Counted from the first letter of the stretch, positions 1 through 8,880 are shown. The stretch is 64,000 nucleotides of DNA from Sedimenticola_A sp040506895 (GCA_040506895.1 JBEVVY010000001.1:2201474-2265473); one strand, 5' to 3'. Notes: generated from the letters alone by a model not told the origin. Numbers and translations: made by a program.

Positions 1-215
1 GTCATCACCTCCCAATCCATGCTGCCGGAGTCGTCAACCAGAACGACCAGGTTCGGCTCAACGGGGGTAATCATCTCAATCGCGCTGTCAGCCAGTTCGA
101 TGGAGCGCACGGGCGCTGCCACGAGACAGGTCATCAACACCAGGACATGGCAGCCAAACTGAACTGAACGACCGACAGCCTGAAATACGCTCCCGATCAT
201 TCTCTCAACCGTCAT
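1..215 (-). CDS. Second PilY1-like protein, N-terminal fragment (cut by window edge)
   Basis: Only the first ~70 residues are in the window; the gene runs off the left edge. The fragment has a hydrophobic signal segment, then a stretch ending in VDDSGSMDWEVM, a MIDAS-type DxSxS motif of a von Willebrand A domain. It is nearly superimposable on the N-terminus of the full PilY1 at 2268-6101, so it is a paralogue. PilY1 proteins are calcium-binding, pilus-associated adhesins exported to the cell surface. It lies 32 bp downstream of a divergent pilX-like gene, repeating the pilX-pilY1 order of the main cluster. An in-frame ATG at 230 is an alternative start; 215 has a weak upstream CAGGG. Confidence 0.8.
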   Translation of the reverse strand, partial: MTVERMIGSVFQAVGRSVQFGCHVLVLMTCLVAAPVRSIELADSAIEMITPVEPNLVVLVDDSGSMDWEVM

Positions 216-247
216 GGGAAGACCCTGCATCCAATTGAGTGAAGCCA

Positions 248-817
248 TCACAACTGAACCGTGTAGTCCACCTGGATGAACGCCTGTCCATCGCCATGCG
301 CACTCCTGCCCCTTGCAGTGATCCTGAACAGTTCCCTACGCCCTCCTTCGCCAACTCGCGCATTCATCAAGGCCCCATAACTCTCAAGATTGATACTTGT
401 AATTTCCGCCCCTGCTTTCAGCTTGCCGACTCGTTCGATGACATAAGCGGATTGACCATCGACATGCACTGCACGGTTGATATGACCTGCAGTGGCCTCC
501 CAGTGGACCCGCTTCCAGATATCCGTAACGGAGTCATCGTAAAGGCCGTCGGAGCCATCGCTATCGAATACATCGACGGTAAACAGACCGGACGAGAGAA
601 AACGCTCGGCTGCCTCCACCGCGGTCTTAGCAGCTTCGAATGCGGCGATACGTCCCCGCTGATCGCCCGTATGCACCATTTCCTGCGGCCCCGCCTGGGC
701 ACACGGAACGGACATAAGTGCTTTCAGCGAGAGGAGTGAAAGGAGCGAAAACAACAATGCAGCGATATCATGGAGCGTGGAAAAAGAAGCCCCCTCTCTA
801 TATTTCATTACACCCAT
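248..817 (-). CDS. Divergent PilX-like minor pilin paralogue
   Basis: This 189-residue protein aligns with PilX at 6158-6715 over its C-terminal two thirds: both share a DGSDGLYD block, an IW...W segment, YVIE and an ELFRITARG...GQ.FIQV.Y ending. PilX is a minor pilin that works with PilY1 in pilus priming. The N-terminus is unusual. A hydrophobic stretch (about residues 18-38) is present, but the K/R-G prepilin peptidase site seen in the other copy is not recognisable, and the hydrophobic run is followed by a cysteine and AQAG, more like a Sec signal. It may be processed differently or be a decaying copy. Start could be ATG 817 or ATG 808, which has better spacing to AGGTG. Confidence 0.65.
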   Translation of the reverse strand: MGVMKYREGASFSTLHDIAALLFSLLSLLSLKALMSVPCAQAGPQEMVHTGDQRGRIAAFEAAKTAVEAAERFLSSGLFTVDVFDSDGSDGLYDDSVTDIWKRVHWEATAGHINRAVHVDGQSAYVIERVGKLKAGAEITSINLESYGALMNARVGEGGRRELFRITARGRSAHGDGQAFIQVDYTVQL

Positions 818-1029
818 TCACCTGCCCCCCCAAACTGCATTCTGAATCGACCGCACATCTCTAGGAATAAAAGTAGTCATGATCGATTATAGTAATTAAT
901 TTCTTATTTTCAAACGCGGCAGATCGAGAGGGTGTGACAACCCTCACGATTATGGAGAGGCAGAAAGCGTATGGCGCCTGGCAGAAACAGGCTCAGGCAG
1001 CGATCAGCGCATCAGGGAGAGTAAACCGA

Positions 1030-1052
1030 AGAGTGCCGTGAAACGGCACTCT
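1030..1052 (-). terminator. Hairpin terminator downstream of pilE
   Basis: A 10-bp perfect stem (AGAGTGCCGT / ACGGCACTCT) with a 3-nt loop lies 37 bp past the pilE stop. The U-tract is poor, so it may be a weak or Rho-assisted terminator separating pilE from the downstream pilX-like gene. The rest of 818-1088 shows no gene. Confidence 0.5.
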
Positions 1053-1088
1053 GGAGGAGAGAAGAGAGAGAAAGGGCAGCCGCTGCAG

Positions 1089-1832
1089 TTACCAGCACTT
1101 GCTCGAGTCGGCGCCGCTACCCCCCTTGATACCCAGCTCGTCGAGGGTGAGGCCGGTGCAGTCGGTGTCATTGGCCTGGGATTTTCCGCTCACGGGAGCC
1201 GCCGACAGGTCGAAGGTGGTCGCCGTAGCCGCAGTCACCGTTATGCCGTAATAACCCGCCTCGGAGACCGTGGTGGCATTGTTGCTGTCATCGGCGATGC
1301 GATCATTGATCTCACCGGAGAGACTCAGCAGCGTAAGATCCGTGGTGTAGGTATTGCTGACGGTGTTGTAGCGCTCCTGGGCATGGGCAATCTGCTCCAG
1401 TGCAATCCTCGCGTCCGCCCGCCTCGACTTGATGATGTAATCGGTATAGAGNNNNNNNNNNNNNNNNNNNNNNNNNNNNNNNNNNNNNNNNNNNNNNNNN
1501 NNNNNNNNNNNNNNNNNNNNNNNNNNNNNNNNNNNNNNNNNNNNNNNNNNNNNNNNNNNNNNNNNNNNNNNNNNNNNNNNNNNNNNNNNNNNNNNNNNNN
1601 NNNNNNNNNNNNNNNNNNNNNNNNNNNNNNNNNNNNNNNNNNNNNNNNNNNCGGTGTTGTAGCGCTCCTGGGCATGGGCAATCTGCTCCAGTGCAATCCT
1701 CGCGTCCGCCCGCCTCGACTTGATGATGTAATCGGTATAGAGCGGATAACCCACCCCGGTCAGCACGGCAATCACCGCGATCACAATCATCACCTCGACC
1801 AGTGTCAATCCGCCATTCAGATGTCTGTTCAC
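1089..1832 (-). CDS. pilE: Type IV major-pilin-like protein PilE (split by an artefactual N run)
   Basis: A GTG start at 1832 with GAGGAA six bases upstream gives a short leader followed by GG-LTLVEVMIVIAVIAVL, a class III prepilin signal with Glu at +5 and Leu instead of Phe at +1. The C-terminus has a cysteine pair (DTDC ... SSKCW), the usual disulfide-bonded loop of PilA/PilE. The coding sequence contains 200 Ns (1452-1651), flanked by identical 91-bp sequence. Removing one copy plus the Ns deletes 291 bp (97 codons) and leaves an intact protein of about 150 residues, the family's normal length. Last gene of the minor pilin operon, as pilE is in many gammaproteobacteria. Confidence 0.85.
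   Translation of the reverse strand: MNRHLNGGLTLVEVMIVIAVIAVLTGVGYPLYTDYIIKSRRADARIALEQIAHAQERYNTXXXXXXXXXXXXXXXXXXXXXXXXXXXXXXXXXXXXXXXXXXXXXXXXXXXXXXXXXXXXXXXXXXXLYTDYIIKSRRADARIALEQIAHAQERYNTVSNTYTTDLTLLSLSGEINDRIADDSNNATTVSEAGYYGITVTAATATTFDLSAAPVSGKSQANDTDCTGLTLDELGIKGGSGADSSKCW
1361..1742. repeat. 91-bp identical sequence on both sides of an N run (contig overlap)
   Basis: Positions 1361-1451 and 1652-1742 are identical, and the 200 Ns between them exactly abut both copies. The copies are in the same pilE reading frame. The simplest reading is that two contigs overlapping by 91 bp were joined with a fixed-size gap instead of being merged. Confidence 0.85.
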
Positions 1833-1884
1833 GTTCAGTTCCTCAAAAAGCCACTGGCCATACCAGTCAGGCAGAAATTCATAC

Positions 1885-2238
1885 TCAGTGCTTGGGCACA
1901 CTTCCTGCCGGAAGTTCATAGATGGCCGTAATCACCCTTTTACCGTCGACCTTCTTGTCAGACAACAGGAAACCGACATCCATGCCGGGCTTGAGCAGAA
2001 AGAGTGTTCCATTCTCGTACTCCAGGGTGGAGATCTGTACGCCGGTTTGAAGTACATACCGGGTTGCATTTATCTGTACCATGCGACTCGTCCGCAACAC
2101 CTTTTGAAGTGTACCCATTCCTTCAAACGCGGCCGGGTAATATGCGGGGAAAGCGAGAACTTCCCCGGGTTTTGGCGGCGCTGCGGATACCAGGGCACTT
2201 ATCACTAACAAGCCTGCGGCAATCATGTATCTGAACAT
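1885..2238 (-). CDS. Small secreted protein in the PilY2 position
   Basis: A 117-residue protein with an N-terminal signal peptide (about residues 1-20, ending VSAAPP). The start at 2238 is chosen because AGAGG lies five bases upstream. It sits between pilY1 (29 bp upstream) and pilE, the place and size of PilY2 in pseudomonads. I see no recognisable catalytic motif; the chain is rich in beta-type residues (SRMVQINATRYVL, LEYENGTLFLLKPGMDVGF). PilY2-like role in pilus assembly is inferred from position only. Confidence 0.6.
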   Translation of the reverse strand: MFRYMIAAGLLVISALVSAAPPKPGEVLAFPAYYPAAFEGMGTLQKVLRTSRMVQINATRYVLQTGVQISTLEYENGTLFLLKPGMDVGFLLSDKKVDGKRVITAIYELPAGSVPKH

Positions 2239-2267
2239 ATCAACCTCTCTTAAACTGCGTGCACCTG

Positions 2268-5200
2268 TCAATCCAGGACAAAGAACTCACGCCACGATGT
2301 TCTTCTGCCCTCGGCCAGGGTATTCACTGCCATGCGCTCCACCGTCCTGTCACTCAACTGGGTAAAGCGATACTCACCGATAAAGGACGCATCCGTTGGT
2401 GAGGCACCTTCGAACCGGGTTCCCGCAACCACGTTGGCCGTTCCGGCAGCGTCGCCCACGTTGTCCTGAACATCGAATACGCCATCGTTGTTCAGGTCGA
2501 ACACCTGCTGGCTGAAGCTGCCTCCCGTCTCCGGGTTGAAGGCGAGCTGAAAACCACCGGGGCTGACCGAGCAGATACCCTGGTTCTTGGGAAACACGGT
2601 GTTGACGAAGGCGATACCCGCGCGGAACTGGAAGTTGCGGATCGCACGCTCACCCGGGAATTCGATGGTGGTGCTGTCGGTGGCATCCGCCACATCCAGG
2701 TCGATATACCAGCCCTCCTTGGTGGTCCAGTCCACCGCGTTGTCGGAGAGCGTACGCACGACGTAGTCATGCTCCTGGTTGACCTGGTTGATATAGGTCT
2801 GCTCCTGCAGGTCCGAAGCACTGCTGCTGTGTGCAACCGGGTAGCTTATGGATGCACCCAGGTCATCCCAGATACCGTAGATCGACTGGATCTCGTCGGT
2901 GGTCGCGTCTGCAACCGTCATCCAGGAACCGGTACCGAACACCACGATGATACCCACTCCCGTGGGATGGGGTACCGCAATAGGTGTATTGGTGATGGGC
3001 TGGAAGCTGTTGTCAACGCTGTACTTGGCGGTGAAGAGCTTGGTCTTCGTCCAGTTCGCCGGGTTGCTGTCGGTCAGGTCGAAGCGATAGAGATTGCCCC
3101 TCAGATCGCCGGCGTAGGCGTAGTCCACGGTACCGTCACCGTCGATATCCACCGCCCTTACACCACCCAGGCCGTTGGGCTGACCCTCGAACTGGTCCTG
3201 GTAGAAATCGTCGGGGGATGTCTCGGTGGGCAGGGTCCCCTCGTCCGACTCGACGACATAGTAGTCACCGGTATCGGTCCAATCTCCATCCAGGCCACCC
3301 TCGAGCTTGATGGCGAAGAGTGAGGATTCGCCGTCGGTGTGAGTGGCGTTGTAGCCGTTGCCGAACAACGCATACCACCTGTTGTTGCCGCTACCGTCCT
3401 CCTCCTTGGACATGACAATGGCGGACTTGCTGTAACTGTAACCCAGGCGGCTGTCGTTTCCGTCGGTGAACTCCCACATCACGTTATCGACCAGCTCGGA
3501 CACTGTATCCAGATCATCCGGATCGGAGATGTTGAGGGCGAAATAACCCTTGCCACCCCCGCGCAGGCCGCCGATCAACACCGTGTTCCAGGTCAGGCTG
3601 TTGCGGTTGGTCCCGCGGGTGGTCTCGATGAACGCATCGTTGACCGAGGGGGTGAGATCGACGAAAGGCATATGGTTGTAGTCAAAACGCGTCAGCTCCG
3701 AAAGGTTGGGAAACACCTTGTTGGGAATGAAGGCGAAACGCTCAGAACCGTCCTCCACGTTGAAACCATGCAGCATGCCGTCATTGGCACCGACGTAGAC
3801 CATTGGCGTCCGGTCCACGTTGTCCTCGCGGTACTTGGAGTAGACGGTCTGGGTGGTGTCGGGGTATTCGCCAGAGTTGCGGTTGAGGTATGGGGGTTGT
3901 CCCACGAAGATCGGCGAGGAGTGAACGATATCACCCAGTTTACCCGCAGTGGTGGGACGCTCCCTGAACTCGCCGTTATCGTAATCGTCGCCCTCGTCAC
4001 CGTCCTGTCCACGCAGATAAGCCAGCCGCTCGTCACCCAGCTCGGTCACATTTGCCGGCGCATTGGGACTGATCTGATCGAGATAGTACTGCTGGGTACC
4101 GACGGTGGTCCGTGGAGAGGTGAGATCACTCCAGTCGAAGTCGATGCCGATGCTGCTGGTGGTACCGAGATCCTTGTAGGTGACAATGACCCGGGTATCG
4201 GATGTCGACCCAACCTTGGAATCGAGCATATCGGCTGCACTCCACGTTGCGGTGGTGGCGATATTACCCTGGGTATCGATACTGAACGCCTCCAGGTCAC
4301 CGGAATTGGTCGTGGTGTTGAACAGGGCCCGGAACACCAGCGATCCCGACTGCAGGTTCTGGGTGTTGAAGGCCACCGCCGAGGCGGTACCCACGCCGGC
4401 CTGGATCTGGTCGATGGCCGTGGTCAGTGAAGCGCTCAGGGAGTCATGGTCCGTTGCGGAGAGGTAGAGCCCGCGACCATTGTATGCGGCATGCAGCAGG
4501 TCATCGATCTTCTGGGCGTCACCGGCCGTCGGGTCGGTCCAGGTGAAAGCCACGGTCGGATCGGTCGGAAAAGTGCTGATGGTGCCTGTCACACCGAAAC
4601 CAATGGTGTAGGTACCCATATGCTGATGCATGGGATCGTACTGACCCGTAGTATTGGTGGGATAATCGGACTCTCCACCGGTCCGGCTGGGGTAGCGGTC
4701 CACATCGTAGGTGGTGGCCGGCACATCGTCGGTCAACACGGTGTCGTCATGCAGATCGTTCTCGTAGTAGTACATGGCGACGTCTGCAAGGGTATTGTCA
4801 TAGGTATCGGCGAACGCGCCACCGTCGAAGTTGGAGTCGTCATCCTCGTCGGTATTGGCTACCGTTGGATCGGAGCCGTTGTAATAACCATCCGTCAGCA
4901 GCAACGCATAGTTCTGCTGGCAGTTTCCGCCATAGGTGGTGGTGACCATCGGACAGGCCGCATCGCCAGGACTGCTCGAGGCACTGCTGCCGAAGATATC
5001 GCCTGTCTCACAGGCAAAATAACGACCCGTGTTCTGCAGATTCTGCCTCAAGGGTGTACCGCTATAGGCGAAAGAGCCGTACAGCGCATCCATCAGGGTC
5101 TTCTTGTTACCACTGGTGGGCGAAATGTTCATGCTGGCAACCTGCTGCCTGACATTTCCGTTGTTGTTGATGCCGACGAAGCCGATACGTGCCGAGGATA

Positions 5201-6101
5201 CATTCTCGAGTACCGCACCCATGGCGGCCTTCATGGTGTATTCGCGCTTGCGGTAGTAGGAGAACCAGTTGGCGAAGTTCTGCTGGTGAGCCGCCTCGGA
5301 ACCCAGGGCGCTCTTGCCCGCAGCGGTGCGCAGGGCATCGAGTGCGTTTACATCCGGATTCCTCAGGTCACCGATACCGTACTGGGTCTCCTCGCCATCA
5401 TCGAAGTCACCGTCGCTGTCCGCATCACTCCAAGTATAGAAGCGGAAGCCATCGGAGAGATTCTGGTTGAGGCTCCCCTTGGTGGTGAGGTCGATGGTGG
5501 AAGAGGATGGATCCCAGGGGTTCTCCAATGCCGCGGTGACCGGCATATCGGCGTAGGCATTGCCTGCCGAGTCCACGCCCGACCACGGCACGTAGTCCTG
5601 GGTGGGATCGAAGTAGAGCGGGTTGTAGTCACTGTTACGCATGCGCCAGGCGTCATCCGCGGCCACGTGACAGTAGTCGTTGCTGGTGGGCACCCACTCC
5701 CAGTCGTTGTAAGTGGTGTTCCAGACAACGGTGTACGAGGGACCGCTACGATAGGCGTTGGCGGCGAAATAGACCGTGTACATATAGCCGTAGGTACTGC
5801 CCCAGAGACCGGAACTGCTGGTGCACCCGCTACGGTGATTGATGGCGTCGGTACCGGTACCGTCCGACTGGGTGTGATAGTGGGTACCACCCTTGTCCTC
5901 GTCGCTGGTCATCACCTCCCAGTCCATACTGCCGGAGTCGTCGGTCAGAAGCACCAGGTTGGGTTCAACGCCCGTGATCACCTCGATGGCGCTATCCGAC
6001 AGATCGATGGAATGAACCGGAGATGCCGCAAGGAAGGTCATCGCCGCTGTGATACCGCAGACAACCTGCTTTGCCTGGATATACTTTGTGGAAATCTTCA
6101 T
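2268..6101 (-). CDS. pilY1: PilY1 pilus tip adhesin / assembly protein
   Basis: A 1277-residue exported protein. Signal peptide ~1-31, then a von Willebrand A domain beginning with LTDDSGSMDW (MIDAS) and interrupted by long Ser/Thr/Asp-rich insertions. The C-terminal half is a PQQ-like beta-propeller with VYVGANDGMLHGF and the calcium loop DIDGDGTVDYAYAGDL typical of PilY1. A further EF-hand-like loop (DLNNDGVFDVQD) sits near the C-terminus, and another Asp-rich loop at ~230. PilY1 primes pilus assembly with the minor pilins and regulates retraction in a calcium-dependent way. The start at 6101 has AGGAGA six bases upstream; an in-frame ATG fifteen bases earlier lacks a site. Length matches the family. 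Confidence 0.93.
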   Translation of the reverse strand: MKISTKYIQAKQVVCGITAAMTFLAASPVHSIDLSDSAIEVITGVEPNLVLLTDDSGSMDWEVMTSDEDKGGTHYHTQSDGTGTDAINHRSGCTSSSGLWGSTYGYMYTVYFAANAYRSGPSYTVVWNTTYNDWEWVPTSNDYCHVAADDAWRMRNSDYNPLYFDPTQDYVPWSGVDSAGNAYADMPVTAALENPWDPSSSTIDLTTKGSLNQNLSDGFRFYTWSDADSDGDFDDGEETQYGIGDLRNPDVNALDALRTAAGKSALGSEAAHQQNFANWFSYYRKREYTMKAAMGAVLENVSSARIGFVGINNNGNVRQQVASMNISPTSGNKKTLMDALYGSFAYSGTPLRQNLQNTGRYFACETGDIFGSSASSSPGDAACPMVTTTYGGNCQQNYALLLTDGYYNGSDPTVANTDEDDDSNFDGGAFADTYDNTLADVAMYYYENDLHDDTVLTDDVPATTYDVDRYPSRTGGESDYPTNTTGQYDPMHQHMGTYTIGFGVTGTISTFPTDPTVAFTWTDPTAGDAQKIDDLLHAAYNGRGLYLSATDHDSLSASLTTAIDQIQAGVGTASAVAFNTQNLQSGSLVFRALFNTTTNSGDLEAFSIDTQGNIATTATWSAADMLDSKVGSTSDTRVIVTYKDLGTTSSIGIDFDWSDLTSPRTTVGTQQYYLDQISPNAPANVTELGDERLAYLRGQDGDEGDDYDNGEFRERPTTAGKLGDIVHSSPIFVGQPPYLNRNSGEYPDTTQTVYSKYREDNVDRTPMVYVGANDGMLHGFNVEDGSERFAFIPNKVFPNLSELTRFDYNHMPFVDLTPSVNDAFIETTRGTNRNSLTWNTVLIGGLRGGGKGYFALNISDPDDLDTVSELVDNVMWEFTDGNDSRLGYSYSKSAIVMSKEEDGSGNNRWYALFGNGYNATHTDGESSLFAIKLEGGLDGDWTDTGDYYVVESDEGTLPTETSPDDFYQDQFEGQPNGLGGVRAVDIDGDGTVDYAYAGDLRGNLYRFDLTDSNPANWTKTKLFTAKYSVDNSFQPITNTPIAVPHPTGVGIIVVFGTGSWMTVADATTDEIQSIYGIWDDLGASISYPVAHSSSASDLQEQTYINQVNQEHDYVVRTLSDNAVDWTTKEGWYIDLDVADATDSTTIEFPGERAIRNFQFRAGIAFVNTVFPKNQGICSVSPGGFQLAFNPETGGSFSQQVFDLNNDGVFDVQDNVGDAAGTANVVAGTRFEGASPTDASFIGEYRFTQLSDRTVERMAVNTLAEGRRTSWREFFVLD

Positions 6102-6157
6102 GGTTGTCTCCTGCAAGTGATCCTTTAACCAATCAACTCTGAACTAAACAGGGTGGC

Positions 6158-6715
6158 CTATAGTTCGAGTTCGTAGGTCACTTGAATAAACACCTGGCCG
6201 ACACCCTTGGCATCGGCACCCCTGGCAGTGATTCTGAACAGCTGCTTGTTCACGGCACCCACGCCTGCGCCTGCCTCGTTACCGTAGTTGTCGATGTTAA
6301 GGCTGGCGGTCGCCTGGTCCGCATCGAAAGTACCGAAATGCTCGATCACGTAGGAACTGTTGAAACCGGCGACCTGCACGGCCAGGTTGGTGCCGGTGGT
6401 CGCTGTCCAGTTGACGTTTTCCCAGATCCGGTCGACCGAGTTGTCGTAGAGGCCGTCCGAACCGTCGTTATCGAATGCATCGAGGGTGGAGACCGAGCCG
6501 GTCAGGAAACTCTCCGCTGCCAGCAGTGCCGCTTCCGCCCCCTCGAACGCCGTGGTGCGCGCACGGTAGTTGGCGGCCATGCGCTCTTCCATCTGGGTGG
6601 TCTGTATACTCGAGATACTGATGATGGTGAGTACCACCAGAATCAGCAGTCCGGAGATCAGCACGGCACCGGATTGCCTGGATGAGTAATTGAACATGTA
6701 CATGCGGCCCATCAT
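6158..6715 (-). CDS. pilX: Minor pilin PilX
   Basis: A 185-residue minor pilin. The prepilin segment reads SRQSG-AVLISGLLILVV, with no Glu at +5 (common for PilX-type pilins), followed by a long hydrophobic helix and the MEERMAANYRARTTAFEGAEAAL block typical of the PilX/PilV N-terminal helix. The ATG overlaps the pilW stop (TGATG), so it is translationally coupled. PilX is thought to sit near the pilus tip in a complex with PilV, PilW and PilY1. A divergent second copy lies at 248-817. Confidence 0.88.
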   Translation of the reverse strand: MMGRMYMFNYSSRQSGAVLISGLLILVVLTIISISSIQTTQMEERMAANYRARTTAFEGAEAALLAAESFLTGSVSTLDAFDNDGSDGLYDNSVDRIWENVNWTATTGTNLAVQVAGFNSSYVIEHFGTFDADQATASLNIDNYGNEAGAGVGAVNKQLFRITARGADAKGVGQVFIQVTYELEL

Positions 6716-7791
6716 CACAGCACCCTGTTTCTCAGTTGGATGGTGGAGGAGAAGACGTAACGGTGTTTGCCCTCCTCTCCCGTCGGTATCGCAAGATCGG
6801 TCTCGCCGGCGATATCGAAATCCCGGCTGTCGGTGTAGTCGCGCAGATCCTCCGGCGTGGCGACAATCAGCCATACCCGGGCGGTGACCACCGTTTTCCA
6901 GTCGGTGACATCACCGGCCTTGACGTAGCGTTCAGGGACGAAATCGTCATCGGCATCCACCCCGAACAGCACCTGCAGGTTCTCCACATCCTGCACCAGC
7001 TCGGATACCGTGGTGGTAGCCCCGGTGTTGGGGACGAGCCGACGCTCGTAGAGCGAGCGGCCGCTACCGCTGCTGCTGGTACCGATGTAAAAGGCCTTGG
7101 CCTGAAGCTGGATAACCTGGGAGCCTTCCCCGAAGGTGTAGGCGGTACCGTTGGCCGTACAGACCACCGGAAAACCCAGACCCTTGGTGCAGTTGCCGGG
7201 GTCGCCGGTACCCACGTTGTGTACGATGGTCATGTTGGTGGAGCTGACATTGGTTGCCTGGAAGACCGCAGCATGGAACGGATCGCAGACCAGCAGGATG
7301 TCCTCATCCTCGAATGGATGGAGGCGGTTCACCTTCAGCTGGGCCGCGGTGGGTACGTGCTGCACAACCGTGTAGGTCTCATCACCACCGCCGGCATAGA
7401 TGATCTTTATCGCATCGGTATCATCCAGCGCATTGGCGTACCAGTCCGTGGAGGCTGCACCCGAAATTTGGTCCGCACCCTCGATGGGCCTGTCCAGGTC
7501 GATGAAGGGGTTGGTGGAAGCGCCATTCACCACGTTGGCGATGGTGTCCGTATTGCAGGGCATGAAGCCTGCCATGCGGACATTCTTGCTGATCATATCC
7601 ACGGCGTAGCGGGCGCTCTCCTGCATGCGCGACACGTTGGTCGAGTACTGGTTGGAGAGCCGGGTGCTGACGTAGATCTGGGTGACACCGGCCATCAGGA
7701 TCAGTGAGAGCACCAGGGCCACCAGCAGGTCCACCAGGCCTATACCCTTCTGGCCAATACGCAAAACAGTGATGTTTCGAAACTTGTTCAT
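6715..7791 (-). CDS. pilW: Minor pilin PilW
   Basis: A 358-residue PilW-type minor pilin with N-terminal leader, QKG-IGLVDLLVALVLSLILMAGV and the following MQESARYAVDMISKNVRMAGF segment that is diagnostic for PilW. The +5 residue is Asp instead of the nearly invariant Glu. The start overlaps the pilV stop by four bases (ATGA). Member of the minor-pilin priming complex. Confidence 0.9.
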   Translation of the reverse strand: MNKFRNITVLRIGQKGIGLVDLLVALVLSLILMAGVTQIYVSTRLSNQYSTNVSRMQESARYAVDMISKNVRMAGFMPCNTDTIANVVNGASTNPFIDLDRPIEGADQISGAASTDWYANALDDTDAIKIIYAGGGDETYTVVQHVPTAAQLKVNRLHPFEDEDILLVCDPFHAAVFQATNVSSTNMTIVHNVGTGDPGNCTKGLGFPVVCTANGTAYTFGEGSQVIQLQAKAFYIGTSSSGSGRSLYERRLVPNTGATTTVSELVQDVENLQVLFGVDADDDFVPERYVKAGDVTDWKTVVTARVWLIVATPEDLRDYTDSRDFDIAGETDLAIPTGEEGKHRYVFSSTIQLRNRVL

Positions 7792-8225
7792 AGTGACATG
7801 CTCACTGATAGGGAAGTGGTCCCATCCTTGTCGGTCCAGGAGATGGTGACCTGGTCAGGCACATCATTGATGGTACCGACACCGCCCGGCAGCACGCTCT
7901 GCACCTCTGAGCGCCACTGGGCCTTGTCGTAGTTCGAGAGCTGAACATCAGTGCAGGTCACCGTTGAACCCTCGCAGGACTGGGATACCGCGGTGGCCGT
8001 ACTGTAGCCGGCATAGGAACCGCTGGGATTGGAGCGCATCCGGTCGATCATGGTGTAGGCCAGCACGGATGCCTGGGTTCTGAGGTAGGCGCTGTTGGAG
8101 TTGCGCAGGCTGTAGCCCTGAAGTCCCGCCAGTCCGAGCAGCCCGACTGACAGAATGACGAGGGTGACCAGCACCTCCATCAGCGTGAACCCTTTTTGTG
8201 ATCTTTTACTCTGCATGGTCATCAT
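7788..8225 (-). CDS. pilV: Minor pilin PilV
   Basis: A 145-residue minor pilin with the textbook leader SQKG-FTLMEVLVTLVILSVGLLGLAGLQ (Phe +1, Glu +5), followed by an AYTMIDRMRSN helix characteristic of PilV. It contains a Cys pair (CEGSTVTC). It lies 24 bp downstream of the FimT/GspH-type gene and overlaps pilW by four bases, placing it second in the operon. Confidence 0.92.
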   Translation of the reverse strand: MMTMQSKRSQKGFTLMEVLVTLVILSVGLLGLAGLQGYSLRNSNSAYLRTQASVLAYTMIDRMRSNPSGSYAGYSTATAVSQSCEGSTVTCTDVQLSNYDKAQWRSEVQSVLPGGVGTINDVPDQVTISWTDKDGTTSLSVSMSL

Positions 8226-8249
8226 CTGCCGTTCTCATTGCCATTCGGA

Positions 8250-8804
8250 TCAGGGGCAGGAGGTCTTCTGCACGCTGATCTGCCCCACGGTGTTGACCGT
8301 CACTATCCGCCCCAGCTGACCGGTACAGTTGGCCTGCTTCAGCGTAAAGGTGGCACTGCCCGCCGTATCGCGGCTGCCACCCTCGGTAAAGCGGATAAAG
8401 GCCACCGTGGTGGTGATGGTCGGCGTGCCGTCGGGCGCGCCCCAGATACGGATCACGTCACTGGCGTTGTTGATCGCACCGTCACTGTTGGCATCGGTGA
8501 ACACGATCCAGCCATTGGCCCAGTTTGCCGATGTACCGGTACCGGTATCGGCCATGCTGCTACTCGACTTGGAGCGGATGGTCACCGGGGTGGCACGCTT
8601 CACCGCCTCGCTGCGTGCAAGGTTCATCGCCGTGATCAGGGAGTTGGCCTGTGCAGCCGCGCGGTTGTTGGCGGTGATGCTCGAAAACATCGGTATGCCC
8701 ACGGCCAGAAGCAGAACCATGACCGCAAGGGTTACCATCAGCTCCACAATGGTTACGCCAGTCTGATTTTGTCTCTTCTTTTTCATATCTTCTTTATAGT
8801 TCAT
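8250..8804 (-). CDS. GspH/FimT-family pseudopilin, first gene of the pilus operon
   Basis: 184 residues from the ATG at 8804 (GGAG eight bases upstream). The prepilin site is QNQTG-VTIVELMVTLAVMVLLLAVGIP, followed by a GspH-type globular domain with LITAMNLARSEAVKR and a terminal disulfide-capable Cys pair (ANC...TSCP). FimT/FimU proteins are minor pilins that join PilV, PilW and PilX in the priming complex. First in the operon; the promoter is expected between 8804 and 8944, which also holds a GC-rich hairpin. Confidence 0.88.
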   Translation of the reverse strand: MNYKEDMKKKRQNQTGVTIVELMVTLAVMVLLLAVGIPMFSSITANNRAAAQANSLITAMNLARSEAVKRATPVTIRSKSSSSMADTGTGTSANWANGWIVFTDANSDGAINNASDVIRIWGAPDGTPTITTTVAFIRFTEGGSRDTAGSATFTLKQANCTGQLGRIVTVNTVGQISVQKTSCP

Positions 8805-8853
8805 GCCTTTAACTCCATCACCCTCCTCCGGATTTCCGGCCATAAATCCCTGA

Positions 8854-8880
8854 CAAACGGCGCCTCGAGGGGCCGTTTTT
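8854..8880. other. Hairpin with T-run in the pilus/thiO divergent region
   Basis: Stem of about ten pairs with one mismatch (AAACGGC.CC / GG.GCCGTTT), loop TCGA, then T5 on the plus strand. It looks like a plus-strand terminator, yet no plus-strand gene ends upstream. It may end antisense transcription or lie in the leader of the minus-strand pilus mRNA. Confidence 0.4.

Noticed and set aside
1361..1742. True tandem duplication within pilE
   Set aside because: Copies abut a fixed 200-N run and merging restores the normal pilin length, so an overlap artefact is simpler.
4446..6128. Long open frame antisense to pilY1 (560 codons)
   Set aside because: It mirrors a strongly supported PilY1 frame; the sense product has clear motifs and the antisense product none.
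8854..8880. Riboswitch or attenuator for thiO
   Set aside because: No TPP-type conserved elements; only a simple hairpin.
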